From Microbacterium hatanonis (lineage in GTDB: Bacteria; Actinomycetota; Actinomycetes; Actinomycetales; Microbacteriaceae), in the NCBI RefSeq assembly GCF_008017415.1, contig NZ_VRSV01000001.1:496001-560000 (forward strand): 64,000 bases of DNA. The letters run 5' to 3'. The position numbers were made by a program, and so were the translations under genes. This document shows, piece after piece, positions 46,501 to 53,468 of the stretch. The notes below the pieces were generated by a model, which was given only the letters and a program-made list of their open reading frames with translations, was not told where the DNA came from and did not search any database. Within the stretch, counting starts at the first letter, position 1; every line of letters starts with the position of its first letter.

Positions 46501-47215
46501 GCGCGCGGCGGTCGAGGCGGCGTTCGCCGGTCGCTCCGACGTCTCGGACTTCGTCTCGCGCGACACGGCGGAGCCGTTCGCGGTGCTCACCCTCGAGGAG
46601 TCGGTCGCCGAGAGCCGCGACCGCGTGATCTTCTCACTCGGGTTCGGGCTCACCAAGCACGGCCGGGTGCTCAGCGACTTCGGCGACCTCTCGACACCCG
46701 ACGGCGAGCGTCTGCTTACGGTCGGCATGACGCGAGCGCGCCGCTCGATGGTGATCGTGTCATCGATCCGCCCGTCGTCCTTCGACGACGGGCGCCTCGA
46801 GCACGGCGCCGCCACCCTCATGGGTATCCTCGGCAACCTTGCCGCGCGCGGCCGCGAGTCGCGCCTCGAAGACCTCGCCGATCCGCTCACCCTGGCTCTC
46901 GCTCGCGAGCTGCGCCGCCTCGGAATCGCGGTCGACGTGCACTACCGCGGTCTGCTGCCGCTCGTCGCCCAGCACGGCGGCAAGGCGGTCGTCGCCGAGA
47001 GCGACCCCGAGACCGTGGGCGATTCGTTGCGGGAGTCGCTGCGGCTGCGCCCGCAGATTCTGCGCCGCCTCGGCTGGCACTACGTGCGGGTGCACTCGTT
47101 CGATCTCTACAGCGATCCGGCGACGGTCGCGGCGCGGATCGCCGCCCTCCTCGGCGTGAAGGTCGACGGCCCGACGGCCGAATCGAGCACGCAGCCGATC
47201 GATGTCATCGAGTGA
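43532..47215 (+). CDS. Large SF1-helicase-like protein with degenerate NTPase motifs
   Basis: About 1227 residues, similar to large UPF1-like DNA2/NAM7 helicases conserved in actinobacteria. The Walker A position reads HTLPGTGGTQTIINAVGRL (near 295), with Gly where Lys is required. The Walker B position reads VLIADAGALCL (near 815), without the D-E pair. Motif III-like VVFGDPVTQKP and the late motifs LTRSYRAGGEDL and GMTRARRSMVIVSSIRP remain. The C-terminal 110 residues form an endonuclease-like domain ending RRLGWHYVRVHSFDLYSDP. GTG 43532 with AGAGGA upstream is preferred; the frame is open to a GTG at 43481. ATPase activity looks lost. Confidence 0.75.
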   Translation: MSTTSVNPGDLGLSEPGVSVMHVAEPERARIRTEAAALGGRSTLLRFDDASDAGIDITKAHPGSLPQFITGRSTLLSNLFRDEVALRTARMAAERITAKNVELRTSRGLEPVHLAVGLAAWRIGGVAWSAPVLLRPLAIRRHHGDFELKLHGSFMVNPELAKAFLTHFGIRIDSLALAGLAYDRGVFKPQPVIDHLRALTTHIPTFVVHPRLVISSFADVGSAMARDTADLDHPVLNALAGHPTDRALVMQRRPAPVVDGPDERAPAADALLLDADAEQEAVLARIAAGQSLAVHTLPGTGGTQTIINAVGRLVQDGKRVLVVSARRSTLEGIRHRLAGIGLDGLAVSPTHIRRDLIRAIGRNEKAEQPRVSDIDDALVRLRTVLRDYRHAVTVEHPSLGVSALDVLRTLTTLAGRSPAPSTTTRFDVATLEGLSDRRAEAGSALAAAARLGEFRFGPDDSPWYGVSFTRTEDARAAHALAGKLHRRDVPSLLERGYELIAQTRMRPFQTISELGGYLRLLQGIRESLDRFSPTVFERPLGELIQAHAARRDAGEMSGPNRRRLKRLSREYLRPGVHVTDMHEALVRIQQQRTEWQRYVEAGVTPEVPLGLADVAVAWQRVDAELGELDQILGRQNSARMTTLPVARLVRTLAGLAAESTFFDNLVERAELRSELARLGLEPLLLELSVRHVPEDRVADELEFAWWQSALEHLLRTDRALLGANTSVVDRLERDFRLVDEAHAAASGPLLAARLAQQWRIGIVDLADEAAALKDALKRGATTAEELTAIAPGLLRTLAPVWLASPYEVPEIPDTDGFDVVLIADAGALCLTEAAPALRRAGQIVVFGDPVTQKPTPFRVSATFASDEDTEDEQPFDDASVFERLAELLPVETLTRSYRAGGEDLAELVNDAFYGGEIVSLPWAGSYLGRGSLSVDYVEGGTGAPDPVTGAVESPDAEVARVVTLVVEHAVNRGAESLMVVTASRRHAERVRAAVEAAFAGRSDVSDFVSRDTAEPFAVLTLEESVAESRDRVIFSLGFGLTKHGRVLSDFGDLSTPDGERLLTVGMTRARRSMVIVSSIRPSSFDDGRLEHGAATLMGILGNLAARGRESRLEDLADPLTLALARELRRLGIAVDVHYRGLLPLVAQHGGKAVVAESDPETVGDSLRESLRLRPQILRRLGWHYVRVHSFDLYSDPATVAARIAALLGVKVDGPTAESSTQPIDVIE

Positions 47216-47393
47216 TCGCCAACGCGTCGAACGCGTGCCCGGTGCGCGTCGCGCGCGCCTGACCCCTGCCCCGGGAACGTCGCCCGAGCCGGTGCCGGCG
47301 GATGACGTGCAGGATGCTGCGCCCGTCGCGCCGGCGGGGGAGTCGGGCCCGAACGATGCCCGGCTGAGACAGGACGTCCCCCCGCACTATTGA
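47202..47393 (+). CDS. Small hypothetical protein downstream of the helicase-like gene
   Basis: A 63-residue protein overlapping the helicase-like gene by 14 bp in another frame. It is Pro/Ala-rich and probably disordered, but its end (NDARLRQDVPPHY) is a recurrent tail of small proteins found after this helicase-like gene in Microbacteriaceae, which supports it as real. No function is known. Its stop codon lies in the loop of the downstream hairpin. Confidence 0.5.
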   Translation: MSSSDRQRVERVPGARRARLTPAPGTSPEPVPADDVQDAAPVAPAGESGPNDARLRQDVPPHY

Positions 47394-47405
47394 GTGCGAG
47401 GGGAC
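47376..47405. terminator. Bidirectional terminator hairpin
   Basis: A 13-bp stem with one mismatch (GTCCCCCCGCACT / AGTGCGAGGGGAC) and ATTG loop between the convergent small hypothetical gene and mscL. Confidence 0.7.
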
Positions 47406-47426
47406 GGTGGTCTGACAGGCGGGTGC

Positions 47427-47855
47427 TTACGGCTTCGGCGCGGTGCCGCTCTGCTGCTGCTGGAGCAGATCGCGGATCTGCACGAGGATCTCCTGCTCGG
47501 TGGGGAGCTGCGATTCCTGCGGCTCCTTGTCGATGCCGGCCTTGGCGGCGGCGCGCTGCTTCATGACGTTCATGGGGTGCACGAACACGAAGTACACGAC
47601 CAGCGCGACGGCGAGGAAGGCGATGACGGCGTTCAAAAGGTCGCCGACCGGGAACACGACCTCGCCCCAGAATCCCTGCACCGGGAAGCCGATGGTGCCG
47701 TCCTCGGCGGGCTTCCAGAAGATCTCGATCAACGGGTTGATGATGCTCGACACGATCGAGTTGACCACCGCGGTGAACGCCGCACCGATGACGACCGCGA
47801 CCGCGAGGTCGATGACGTTGCCGCGGAGGATGAACTCCTTGAATCCCTTGATCAC
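47427..47855 (-). CDS. mscL: Large-conductance mechanosensitive channel MscL
   Basis: A 142-residue MscL, a homopentameric channel that releases solutes under osmotic downshock. TM1 is the conserved FKEFILRGNVIDLAVAVVIG (residues 4-23), the periplasmic loop follows, and TM2 is NAVIAFLAVALVVYFVFV near 75-93. The C-terminal bundle helix (EILVQIRDLLQQQ) is present. GTG 47855 was chosen because GAGGAG lies 6 nt upstream and the conserved sequence begins there. It follows fmdB in the same direction by 34 nt, so the two are probably co-transcribed. Confidence 0.95.
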   Translation of the reverse strand: MIKGFKEFILRGNVIDLAVAVVIGAAFTAVVNSIVSSIINPLIEIFWKPAEDGTIGFPVQGFWGEVVFPVGDLLNAVIAFLAVALVVYFVFVHPMNVMKQRAAAKAGIDKEPQESQLPTEQEILVQIRDLLQQQQSGTAPKP

Positions 47856-47889
47856 GCTGTGCTCCTCAGTCTCGTGCGCCGGTGCCGGG

Positions 47890-48195
47890 TCAGGAACCCG
47901 ACGGGGCTGCGGATGCCTTCGATTCTGTCTTTCCCGACGACGATGACGTCGACGACGCGGCGGCGGGGGCCGATCCGCTGGCGGCCGTCGGCGACGCATC
48001 CGCCTTCTTGCCCTCGCCGGAGCGCGAGTCGGTGCGGTAGAAGCCGGAGCCGTTGAAGGTCACGCCGATGGAGCCGTACTGCTTGCGCAGCTCGCCGCCG
48101 CACTCGGGGCACTCGGTGAGCGACGCTTCCGAGAACGACTGCACGGTGTCGAAGCGGTGTCCGCACGACTTGCAGGCATAGGCATAGGTGGGCAT
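47890..48195 (-). CDS. FmdB-family zinc ribbon protein
   Basis: A 101-residue protein. Residues 1-42 form the FmdB/CxxC_CXXC_SSSS zinc ribbon (MPTYAYACKSCGHRFDTVQS, then CPECGG). GVTFNGSGFYRTDSR follows, then a low-complexity Ser/Ala tail. The role is unknown; homologues were first linked to formamidase regulation. The ATG at 48195 has GAGGAG upstream. It starts 19 nt after the 5-formyl-THF cyclo-ligase stop, a conserved actinobacterial pairing. Confidence 0.9.
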   Translation of the reverse strand: MPTYAYACKSCGHRFDTVQSFSEASLTECPECGGELRKQYGSIGVTFNGSGFYRTDSRSGEGKKADASPTAASGSAPAAASSTSSSSGKTESKASAAPSGS

Positions 48196-48214
48196 GGGGG
48201 CTCCTCGGGGAGGG

Positions 48215-48811
48215 TCAGCGGTTCGCGGAGGCGAAGGTGATGGTCTGCGTGGGGGTGACGATGCCGGAGACGGGCTGATCGTGCACGTCGCGCGGCACGT
48301 CGTCGACGTACTCCGAATCGAAGACGACCGCGTACACGGGCGGGCAGCGCTCCATCGAGCCGATCGTCTTGTCGAAGTAGCCGCGGCCCCATCCCAGGCG
48401 CATGCCGCCGTGGTCGACGGCGGCAGCCGGGATGACCAGCAGGTCGACGTCGTTGACCGCGATCGGCCCGAGCACCTCGCCGACGGGTTCGGGGAGTCCG
48501 AACAGGCCCTCCGCGATCGCACCGCCCGGGGTGGCCACGACCCAGTCGAGCAGACCGTCGTCGCGCGAGATCGGCAGAAGCACGCGGAGGCCTCGGGCGA
48601 CCGCGGCTTCGACGAACTCGTGGGTGCCGGGCTCGGTCGTCGTGGAGAGGAAGCACGACAGCGACGTCGCGCCCAGTCGTTCGATGAGGGCGTCGAGCTG
48701 CGCCTGCACCCCGAGAGCCGCGTCGGCGCGGGCCGATTCGGAGCGATTCTGCCGCCGCTCGCGGAGGTCGGCGCGCAACGCGCGCTTGGCCTGTTCGATG
48801 CGGTCGGGCAT
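48215..48811 (-). CDS. 5-formyltetrahydrofolate cyclo-ligase
   Basis: A 198-residue enzyme that converts 5-formyl-THF with ATP to 5,10-methenyl-THF in folate recycling. The family signature is visible: RADLRERRQNRS at the N-terminus, FLSTTTEPGTHEF near 55, DLLVIPAAAVDHGGMRLGWG and RGYFDK near 125-150. The ATG at 48811 was chosen over one 14 codons upstream. It has no ribosome site but lies 7 nt from TACAAT, consistent with a leaderless transcript. It diverges from galU over 64 nt. Confidence 0.92.
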   Translation of the reverse strand: MPDRIEQAKRALRADLRERRQNRSESARADAALGVQAQLDALIERLGATSLSCFLSTTTEPGTHEFVEAAVARGLRVLLPISRDDGLLDWVVATPGGAIAEGLFGLPEPVGEVLGPIAVNDVDLLVIPAAAVDHGGMRLGWGRGYFDKTIGSMERCPPVYAVVFDSEYVDDVPRDVHDQPVSGIVTPTQTITFASANR

Positions 48812-48818
48812 GGAGACG

Positions 48819-48824
48819 ATTGTA
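48819..48824 (-). promoter_or_regulatory. -10 box for leaderless cyclo-ligase transcript
   Basis: TACAAT on the minus strand, 7 nt before the ATG at 48811, puts the transcription start at or next to the start codon. No consistent -35 was found. Confidence 0.5.
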
Positions 48825-48863
48825 CGGGCGCGTTCCGTTAACATGCCCGCCATGCGATCCCGC

Positions 48864-48869
48864 TAATCT
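48864..48869 (+). promoter_or_regulatory. -10 box for leaderless galU transcript
   Basis: TAATCT lies 6 nt before the galU ATG and no ribosome site is present, which suggests leaderless expression. A TTAACA about 20 nt upstream is a poorly spaced -35. Confidence 0.5.
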
Positions 48870-48875
48870 GTTCGC

Positions 48876-49766
48876 ATGCCGCACAAGCCATTCAAGGCCG
48901 TCATCCCTGCCGCCGGACTCGGTACGCGATTCCTTCCCGCCACCAAGGCGATGCCGAAGGAGATGCTGCCGGTCGTCGACAAGCCCGCCATCCAGTACGT
49001 GGTGGAGGAGTCGGTCAAGGCCGGTATCACCGACGTGCTCATCATCCTCGGGCGCAACAAGAACAACATCGCGAACCACTTCGATGCGATGCCCGAGCTC
49101 GAAGAGAAGCTGCGCCAGAAGGGCGACCTCGACAAGCTCGCCAAGGTGGAGCACTCCTCCGAGCTCGCCGACATCCACATGGTGCGCCAGGGCGAGCCGA
49201 AGGGCCTGGGCCACGCCGTGCTGCGCGCCGAGGGCCACGTCGGCGACCACCCGTTCGCCGTGCTGCTCGGCGACGACCTCATCGACGAGCGCGACCCGCT
49301 GCTCACGAAAATGCTCGAGGAGTACGACAAGCGCACCGCCACCGTCATCGCTCTGATGGAGGTCGACCCCGAGCACATCCACCTCTACGGTGTGGCAGCG
49401 GTCGAGGCGACCGACGAAGACGACGTCGTGAAGGTCACGCAGCTCGTCGAGAAGCCGTCGAAGGAAGACGCTCCCTCGAACCTGGCCATCATCGGCCGGT
49501 ACGTGCTCGGCCCCGACGTCTTCCGCATCCTGGAGCGCACCGAGCCCGGCAAGGGCGGCGAGATCCAGCTCACCGACGCGCTCGAAGAGCTCGCGACGGG
49601 TGGCGGCGACGGCGGCGGCGTGTACGGCGTGATCTTCCGCGGTCGCCGGTACGACACCGGAGATAGAGTGGACTACATCAAGGCCATCGTGCAGCTGGCA
49701 TCGGATCGCGAAGATCTCGGACCCCAGCTGCGTCCCTGGTTCAAGGAGTTCGCGGCCACGCTCTGA
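48876..49766 (+). CDS. galU: UTP-glucose-1-phosphate uridylyltransferase
   Basis: A 296-residue nucleotidyltransferase making UDP-glucose for cell-wall and capsule glycans. The signature AVIPAAGLGTRFLPATKAMP at residues 8-27 is followed by KEMLPVVDKPAIQYVVEE; VEKPSKEDAPSNLAIIGRYV near 190 and the final GRRYDTGDRVDYIKA also match GalU. The length is normal. Followed after 21 nt by a GNAT acetyltransferase gene in the same direction, so they probably form an operon. Confidence 0.95.
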   Translation: MPHKPFKAVIPAAGLGTRFLPATKAMPKEMLPVVDKPAIQYVVEESVKAGITDVLIILGRNKNNIANHFDAMPELEEKLRQKGDLDKLAKVEHSSELADIHMVRQGEPKGLGHAVLRAEGHVGDHPFAVLLGDDLIDERDPLLTKMLEEYDKRTATVIALMEVDPEHIHLYGVAAVEATDEDDVVKVTQLVEKPSKEDAPSNLAIIGRYVLGPDVFRILERTEPGKGGEIQLTDALEELATGGGDGGGVYGVIFRGRRYDTGDRVDYIKAIVQLASDREDLGPQLRPWFKEFAATL

Positions 49767-49787
49767 CCGCTCGTTCGAGGGAGTGGG

Positions 49788-50417
49788 ATGGACCTGTCCG
49801 TTCCGCGGCAGCACGGCCCCATCGGCGTGCGTCTCGTTCGCGCGCGCGACGCGCGCACCCTGCAGAACGAGCTGCTGTCCAACCGCTCGTGGCTGCGCCA
49901 GTGGGAGGCCACGAGTCCTGACGGGCCCGTCTCCTTCGACATGCGCCTCGGCGTGCGTCGCCTGCTCCAGCAGCACCGTGACGGACTCGGCGTGCCGCTC
50001 GTCATGGAGTACGACGGTCAGATCGCCGGGCAGCTCAACGTCTGGGGCATCGCCCGGGGGTCGCTCTCGTCGGCGACGATCGGGTACTGGGTCAGCGAGA
50101 GGTTCGCGGGCAAGAACATCACCCCGACGTCGGTCGCCCTGGCCACCGACCTCTGCTTCACCGAGCTGCGGCTGCATCGCATGGAGATCTGCATCCGGCC
50201 CGAGAACCACGCGAGCCTGCGCGTGGTCGAGAAGCTGGGCTTCCGCTACGAGGGGCTCCGCCGCCGCTACATTCACATCAACGGCGACTGGCGCGATCAC
50301 TACGCGTTCGCGCTGGTGCGCGAAGAAGTGCCCGAGGGTGTGCTCGAACGGTGGGCCGCGGGTCGCGCGCCGCAGGACGCGGCGACGATCCCCCCGGCCG
50401 ACCGGCTCCACACCTGA
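49788..50417 (+). CDS. RimJ/RimL-type GNAT N-acetyltransferase
   Basis: A 209-residue GNAT-fold enzyme that uses acetyl-CoA, probably on a protein or ribosomal N-terminus. The fold elements appear in order: GVPLVMEYDGQIAGQLNVWG (beta strands 2-4), TIGYWVSERFAGKNITPTSV containing the acetyl-CoA loop, MEICIRPENHASLRVVEKLG and FRYEG typical of RimJ-like proteins, and a final GDWRDHYAFALV. The ATG at 49788 is preceded by GAGGGAGTGGG. The gene overlaps a 14-bp palindrome at its stop codon. Confidence 0.9.
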   Translation: MDLSVPRQHGPIGVRLVRARDARTLQNELLSNRSWLRQWEATSPDGPVSFDMRLGVRRLLQQHRDGLGVPLVMEYDGQIAGQLNVWGIARGSLSSATIGYWVSERFAGKNITPTSVALATDLCFTELRLHRMEICIRPENHASLRVVEKLGFRYEGLRRRYIHINGDWRDHYAFALVREEVPEGVLERWAAGRAPQDAATIPPADRLHT

Positions 50418-50428
50418 CCGATCGGTCA
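50415..50428. promoter_or_regulatory. Perfect 14-bp palindrome upstream of LLM oxidoreductase
   Basis: TGACCGATCGGTCA is a perfect palindrome beginning at the GNAT stop codon and ending about 30 nt before the -10 hexamer of the next gene. TetR-family operators often have this form. The regulator is not in the window. Confidence 0.4.
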
Positions 50429-50457
50429 ACGCGGCCCTCGCCCGGTCGCCACGGGCT

Positions 50458-50463
50458 TAGCCT
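50458..50463 (+). promoter_or_regulatory. -10 box for leaderless LLM oxidoreductase transcript
   Basis: TAGCCT 6 nt before the ATG at 50470, with no ribosome site in between. Confidence 0.45.
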
Positions 50464-50469
50464 GACGCT

Positions 50470-51342
50470 ATGCAGGCAGGCTTCCACTTCTGGAACTTCA
50501 CCGTCCCCGGCGCACCGCTGTCATTGCCGGCCGTGCTCGCCGAGACCGCGCGCACCGCTGAACAGGGCGGGTTCGCCCAGTTCACCGTCATGGACCACTG
50601 GTTCCAGATGGAGGCGGCGGCACCCGCGACGGAACCGATGCTCGAGGCGTTCACGACGCTCGGGTTCCTCGCCGGGCAGACCTCGTCGATCCGGCTCGGA
50701 CCGCTCGTGGCGGGCGTGACCTACCGTTACCCGGCGCTGCTGGCGAAGATCGTGACGACGCTCGATGTGCTCAGCAGCGGTCGAGCGATGCTCGGCATCG
50801 GCGCCGCGTGGTACGACCGTGAGCACCGTGGTCTCGGCGTTCCCTACCCGGCGATCTCCGAGCGCTTCGAGCGTCTCGAGGAGGCGCTGCAGATCGCTCT
50901 CCAGATGTGGAGCGACGACGACGGTCCCTACCGGGGAACGCACTTCCAGCTCGACGAGACGCTCAACAGCCCGCCGTCGATCCAGCGTCCGCACCCGCCC
51001 ATCATGATCGGCGGCAAGGGTGAGAAGAAGACGTTGCGGATGGTGGCGCAGTACGCGCAGATCCTCAACCTCACGACCGCCGATCCGGCCGAGGTCGCGC
51101 GTCTCCTCGACGTGCTGCGCGGTCACTGCGACCGCCTCGGTACCGACTACGACGCGATCGAGAAGACCGTGATCTCTGGCGCTCGCGATCCGTTCTCCGA
51201 CGACTTCCTCCGCGACATGGAGAAGCTGTCCGACCTCGGGGTGACGATGGTCGTGCTGGGGCGCAACCCGGCCGATCCCGACCCCGTCGGGCAGGTCGAG
51301 CGCATCTCCGGCGAGGTGCTGCCGAGGCTCGCCGCGCTCTGA
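50470..51342 (+). CDS. LLM-class F420/FMN-dependent oxidoreductase
   Basis: A 290-residue luciferase-like monooxygenase-fold protein, probably using coenzyme F420. Visible markers are FTVMDHWFQMEAA near 37, GFLAGQTSSIRLGPLVAGVT near 62-82, DVLSSGRAMLGIGAAWYDRE near 98, and HPPIMIGGKGEKKTLRMVAQ near 175. This pattern is abundant in actinobacteria; the substrate cannot be told. The start ATG is preceded by a -10-like hexamer and a perfect palindrome, so regulation by a repressor is likely. Confidence 0.9.
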   Translation: MQAGFHFWNFTVPGAPLSLPAVLAETARTAEQGGFAQFTVMDHWFQMEAAAPATEPMLEAFTTLGFLAGQTSSIRLGPLVAGVTYRYPALLAKIVTTLDVLSSGRAMLGIGAAWYDREHRGLGVPYPAISERFERLEEALQIALQMWSDDDGPYRGTHFQLDETLNSPPSIQRPHPPIMIGGKGEKKTLRMVAQYAQILNLTTADPAEVARLLDVLRGHCDRLGTDYDAIEKTVISGARDPFSDDFLRDMEKLSDLGVTMVVLGRNPADPDPVGQVERISGEVLPRLAAL

Positions 51343-51413
51343 CGCACGGCGAATCCGCAGCATCCGCCCCGCGACACGGCGGCGCGTTGCGGGGCGTGGC
51401 GGATGCCGTCGCA

Positions 51414-51419
51414 TACCGT
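51414..51419 (+). promoter_or_regulatory. -10 box for leaderless membrane protein transcript
   Basis: TACCGT 7 nt before the ATG at 51427, with no ribosome site. Confidence 0.4.
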
Positions 51420-51426
51420 GGTGCGC

Positions 51427-52392
51427 ATGGGTGGACAGGTGTTGGGCGGCGGCGTGATCGTCTTCGTCGCCGTCGCGCTCTGGCTGGTGTATCTGCTGCC
51501 GTCGTGGCACAGCCGTCATCAGTACACGTCGGCCGAGCGCAACGCGGTGCGCCTGAACCAGGCGATCCGCGTGCTCGCCGAAACGAGCGAGACGCCGCAG
51601 GAGGTGCACCTCGAGCTCACCGCGCGCACGGTGCTCGCTCAGCAGAAGCTCGCCCGCCGCGCTCAGGAGGAGCGCGCCCACGCCGAACTCGCCATCGCCC
51701 GCGCACGTCTCGACGTCGAACGCGAACAGGGCGCCGCCGAGCGCGAAGCCGCGAAGGCCGAACTCGCGATCGCCCGCGAAGAGGCCCGTGCGCGTCAGGC
51801 CGAAGCACGCGCCCGGCAGGCCGCCTCCCGTGCGCTGCCGGAAGCACGCCGCGCCCGCGCTCGCCGCGGCTTCCGACTGACGACGACGATCGTCGCCCTC
51901 GTGGCCCTCGCCGTCACCGGCGTCGGCATCTGGCAGGCCGTGGTCGCCGCATCCGTCGCTCTTCTGTGGACCGGCGTCGCCGTGACCGCGCTCTGCGCGC
52001 TCACGCTCCACCGTCTGTCGCGCGTCGCCGCCCGTTCGGTCGCGCGTCCGGCCGTCGCACCCGTCGCCCGGGTGGCCGGCCCCGTGCAGGACGTCTCGCT
52101 CGAGGTCGCCCGCGTCTCGGCCTGGACGCCGCGCGATCTGCCGCGTCCGCTCGTGTCGTCGGCGGGCTCGCGTGCCGCCGCCGTGCTCGACGAGCAGGCC
52201 GCGCGCGACGCCCTTCGCGCCGCCGCCCGCGAGGAGGCCATGCGGGAGCTCGCCGAGAAGCAGGCGCCGCCGTCGATCGACACCGCGCGCGTCGCGCGTC
52301 AGTCGGAGTTCAGCCGCATGGGCTACGTCGACGACGCCGAGATCGAAGAGCACGTTCGCCACCTGCTGGAGCGCCGCGCCTCAGGTCAGTAG
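51427..52392 (+). CDS. Hypothetical membrane protein with long coiled coil
   Basis: A 321-residue protein of unknown function, of a kind seen in Microbacteriaceae. An N-terminal helix (GGVIVFVAVALWLVYLLPSW, about residues 8-27) anchors it in the membrane. Residues 60-145 are a highly charged Ala/Arg/Glu coiled coil (REQGAAEREAAKAELAIARE). Two further hydrophobic helices lie near 158-200. The C-terminal domain ends FSRMGYVDDAEIEEHVRHLL. The ATG at 51427 is preferred over one eight codons upstream because it follows a -10-like box at leaderless distance. Confidence 0.75.
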   Translation: MGGQVLGGGVIVFVAVALWLVYLLPSWHSRHQYTSAERNAVRLNQAIRVLAETSETPQEVHLELTARTVLAQQKLARRAQEERAHAELAIARARLDVEREQGAAEREAAKAELAIAREEARARQAEARARQAASRALPEARRARARRGFRLTTTIVALVALAVTGVGIWQAVVAASVALLWTGVAVTALCALTLHRLSRVAARSVARPAVAPVARVAGPVQDVSLEVARVSAWTPRDLPRPLVSSAGSRAAAVLDEQAARDALRAAAREEAMRELAEKQAPPSIDTARVARQSEFSRMGYVDDAEIEEHVRHLLERRASGQ

Positions 52393-52448
52393 TGGGTCGC
52401 CCGTGGCACGTCCGGGCGTTTTCACCGTGATAATGTTGGTGAGTTCTC

Positions 52449-52524
52449 GGGCCTGTAGCGCAGTTGGTAGCGCGCCTCGTTCGCATCGAGGAGGTCAGGG
52501 GTTCAATTCCCCTCAGGTCCACCA
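52449..52524 (+). tRNA. tRNA-Ala (anticodon CGC)
   Basis: A 76-nt tRNA with encoded CCA. The acceptor GGGCCTG/CAGGTCC pairs with one G-U; the D arm is GCGCAGTTGGTAGCGC, the anticodon stem CCTCG/CGAGG with loop TTCGCAT gives CGC, and the T arm is normal. It reads GCG codons, which are common at this G+C. A TGATAAT-type -10 is about 20 nt upstream. Confidence 0.96.
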
Positions 52525-52531
52525 GAACGAC

Positions 52532-52561
52532 AGAAGGCCCCCGGTTCGCCGGGGGCCTTCT
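52532..52561 (+). terminator. Terminator after tRNA-Ala
   Basis: A 13-bp perfect stem (AGAAGGCCCCCGG / CCGGGGGCCTTCT) with TTCG tetraloop, starting 8 nt after the tRNA CCA. The very stable UUCG-type loop supports a tRNA terminator. Confidence 0.85.
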
Positions 52562-52585
52562 CGCATGTCCGGGCCGTGTTACCGG

Positions 52586-52653
52586 CGGAGGAGATCTCAC
52601 GGGCGGAGGGCGCTCGCGCGCCGGATCGTCCTCCCGTGGTGAGGTTTCCTCCG
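52586..52653. repeat. Palindromic intergenic repeat, copy 1
   Basis: An imperfect palindrome with arms beginning CGGAGGAGATCTCAC and ending GGTGAGGTTTCCTCCG around a 30-nt centre. It matches the repeat at 63866-63936 in arms and part of the centre (GCGGAGGGC, GATCG, TCCCG). It lies between the tRNA-Ala terminator and budA. Confidence 0.7.
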
Positions 52654-52674
52654 CCCGTTGCACGGGAGAGGCGG

Positions 52675-52680
52675 TAGCGT
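52675..52680 (+). promoter_or_regulatory. -10 box for leaderless budA transcript
   Basis: TAGCGT 7 nt before the GTG start of budA; no ribosome site. Confidence 0.4.
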
Positions 52681-52687
52681 CGCATCC

Positions 52688-53416
52688 GTGACGACGCTCT
52701 CGACCGATGCCGTGACCCAGTTCGCCGTGCTCGACGCCCTCCTCGCGGGCACGTACGAGTCGGGCATGACCGTCGGGTTCGCGCTCGAGCACGGAGACTT
52801 CGGGGTCGGATGCTGCGACCGCCTCGGCGGCGAGGTCGTGGTCGTCGACGGGGAGGCCTTCGAGTGCACCGTGGACGGTCCGCCGGCGCGGATGGCGGAC
52901 TCCGCGACACTGCCGTTCGTCGACATCGCTCCTCTCGCCCAGACGGAGGCGAGCGACGTCGCGGGCCTCGACCTGGCCGGCTTCACCGCCGCGGTCGAAG
53001 ACCGCCTCGTGAGCCGCAACCTCTTCCACGCGGTGCGCTTCGACGGAGTGCTGGCGCGCGTGCGCATCCGGGCGACGCCCCGCCAGCACCACCCGCTGCC
53101 GCCTCTCGACGAGGTCACCCGCACGCAGGTCGAGACCGACCTGGTCGAGCGCCGCGGCACCCTCGTCGGGTTCTGGGCGCCGGCGATCTATCAGGGGATC
53201 GCGGTGGCGGGACTCCACCTCCACTTCCTCGCCGACGACCGCCTCGCCGGAGGACACGTGCTCGAGCTGACGGCCGGAAGCGGTGAGCTGCGCGTCGCCG
53301 CGTACGCACGTTTCCACCTGCACCTGCCGGTCGACGACCTGTTCCTCCGCACCGAGCTCACCCACGATCGCGACCACCGCATCGTCGCCGTGGAGGGCGG
53401 CGTCGGCGCTCGCTGA
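52688..53416 (+). CDS. budA: Alpha-acetolactate decarboxylase
   Basis: A 242-residue enzyme converting (S)-2-acetolactate to (R)-acetoin with release of CO2, in acetoin formation. Family motifs are QFAVLDALLAGTYESGMTVG at the N-terminus, RNLFHAVRFDGVLARVRIR near 110-128, GFWAPAIYQGIAVAGLHLHF near 160 with the zinc-ligand histidines, and LADDRLAGGHVLEL. The GTG at 52688 is chosen because the frame upstream runs into the palindromic repeat. No acetolactate synthase gene is next to it, so substrate would come from branched-chain amino-acid synthesis or a distant als gene. Confidence 0.92.
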   Translation: MTTLSTDAVTQFAVLDALLAGTYESGMTVGFALEHGDFGVGCCDRLGGEVVVVDGEAFECTVDGPPARMADSATLPFVDIAPLAQTEASDVAGLDLAGFTAAVEDRLVSRNLFHAVRFDGVLARVRIRATPRQHHPLPPLDEVTRTQVETDLVERRGTLVGFWAPAIYQGIAVAGLHLHFLADDRLAGGHVLELTAGSGELRVAAYARFHLHLPVDDLFLRTELTHDRDHRIVAVEGGVGAR

Positions 53417-53456
53417 CGGCGCAGCATCCGTCTCTCGTCCGCACTCCTCGCCGCTC

Positions 53457-53462
53457 TAGGCT
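53457..53462 (+). promoter_or_regulatory. -10 box for leaderless YbaK-type gene transcript
   Basis: TAGGCT 6 nt before the ATG at 53469. The intervening GAGGGG is too close to the start to be a good ribosome site. Confidence 0.4.
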
Positions 53463-53468
53463 GAGGGG

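Noticed and set aside
48060..50429. Very long minus-strand frame (789 codons) across galU, cyclo-ligase and GNAT
   Set aside because: It spans several well-identified genes in other frames and has no coherent domain.
50521..52362. Minus-strand frame of 613 codons over the LLM oxidoreductase and membrane protein genes
   Set aside because: Antisense shadow; the plus-strand genes have clear motifs and promoters.
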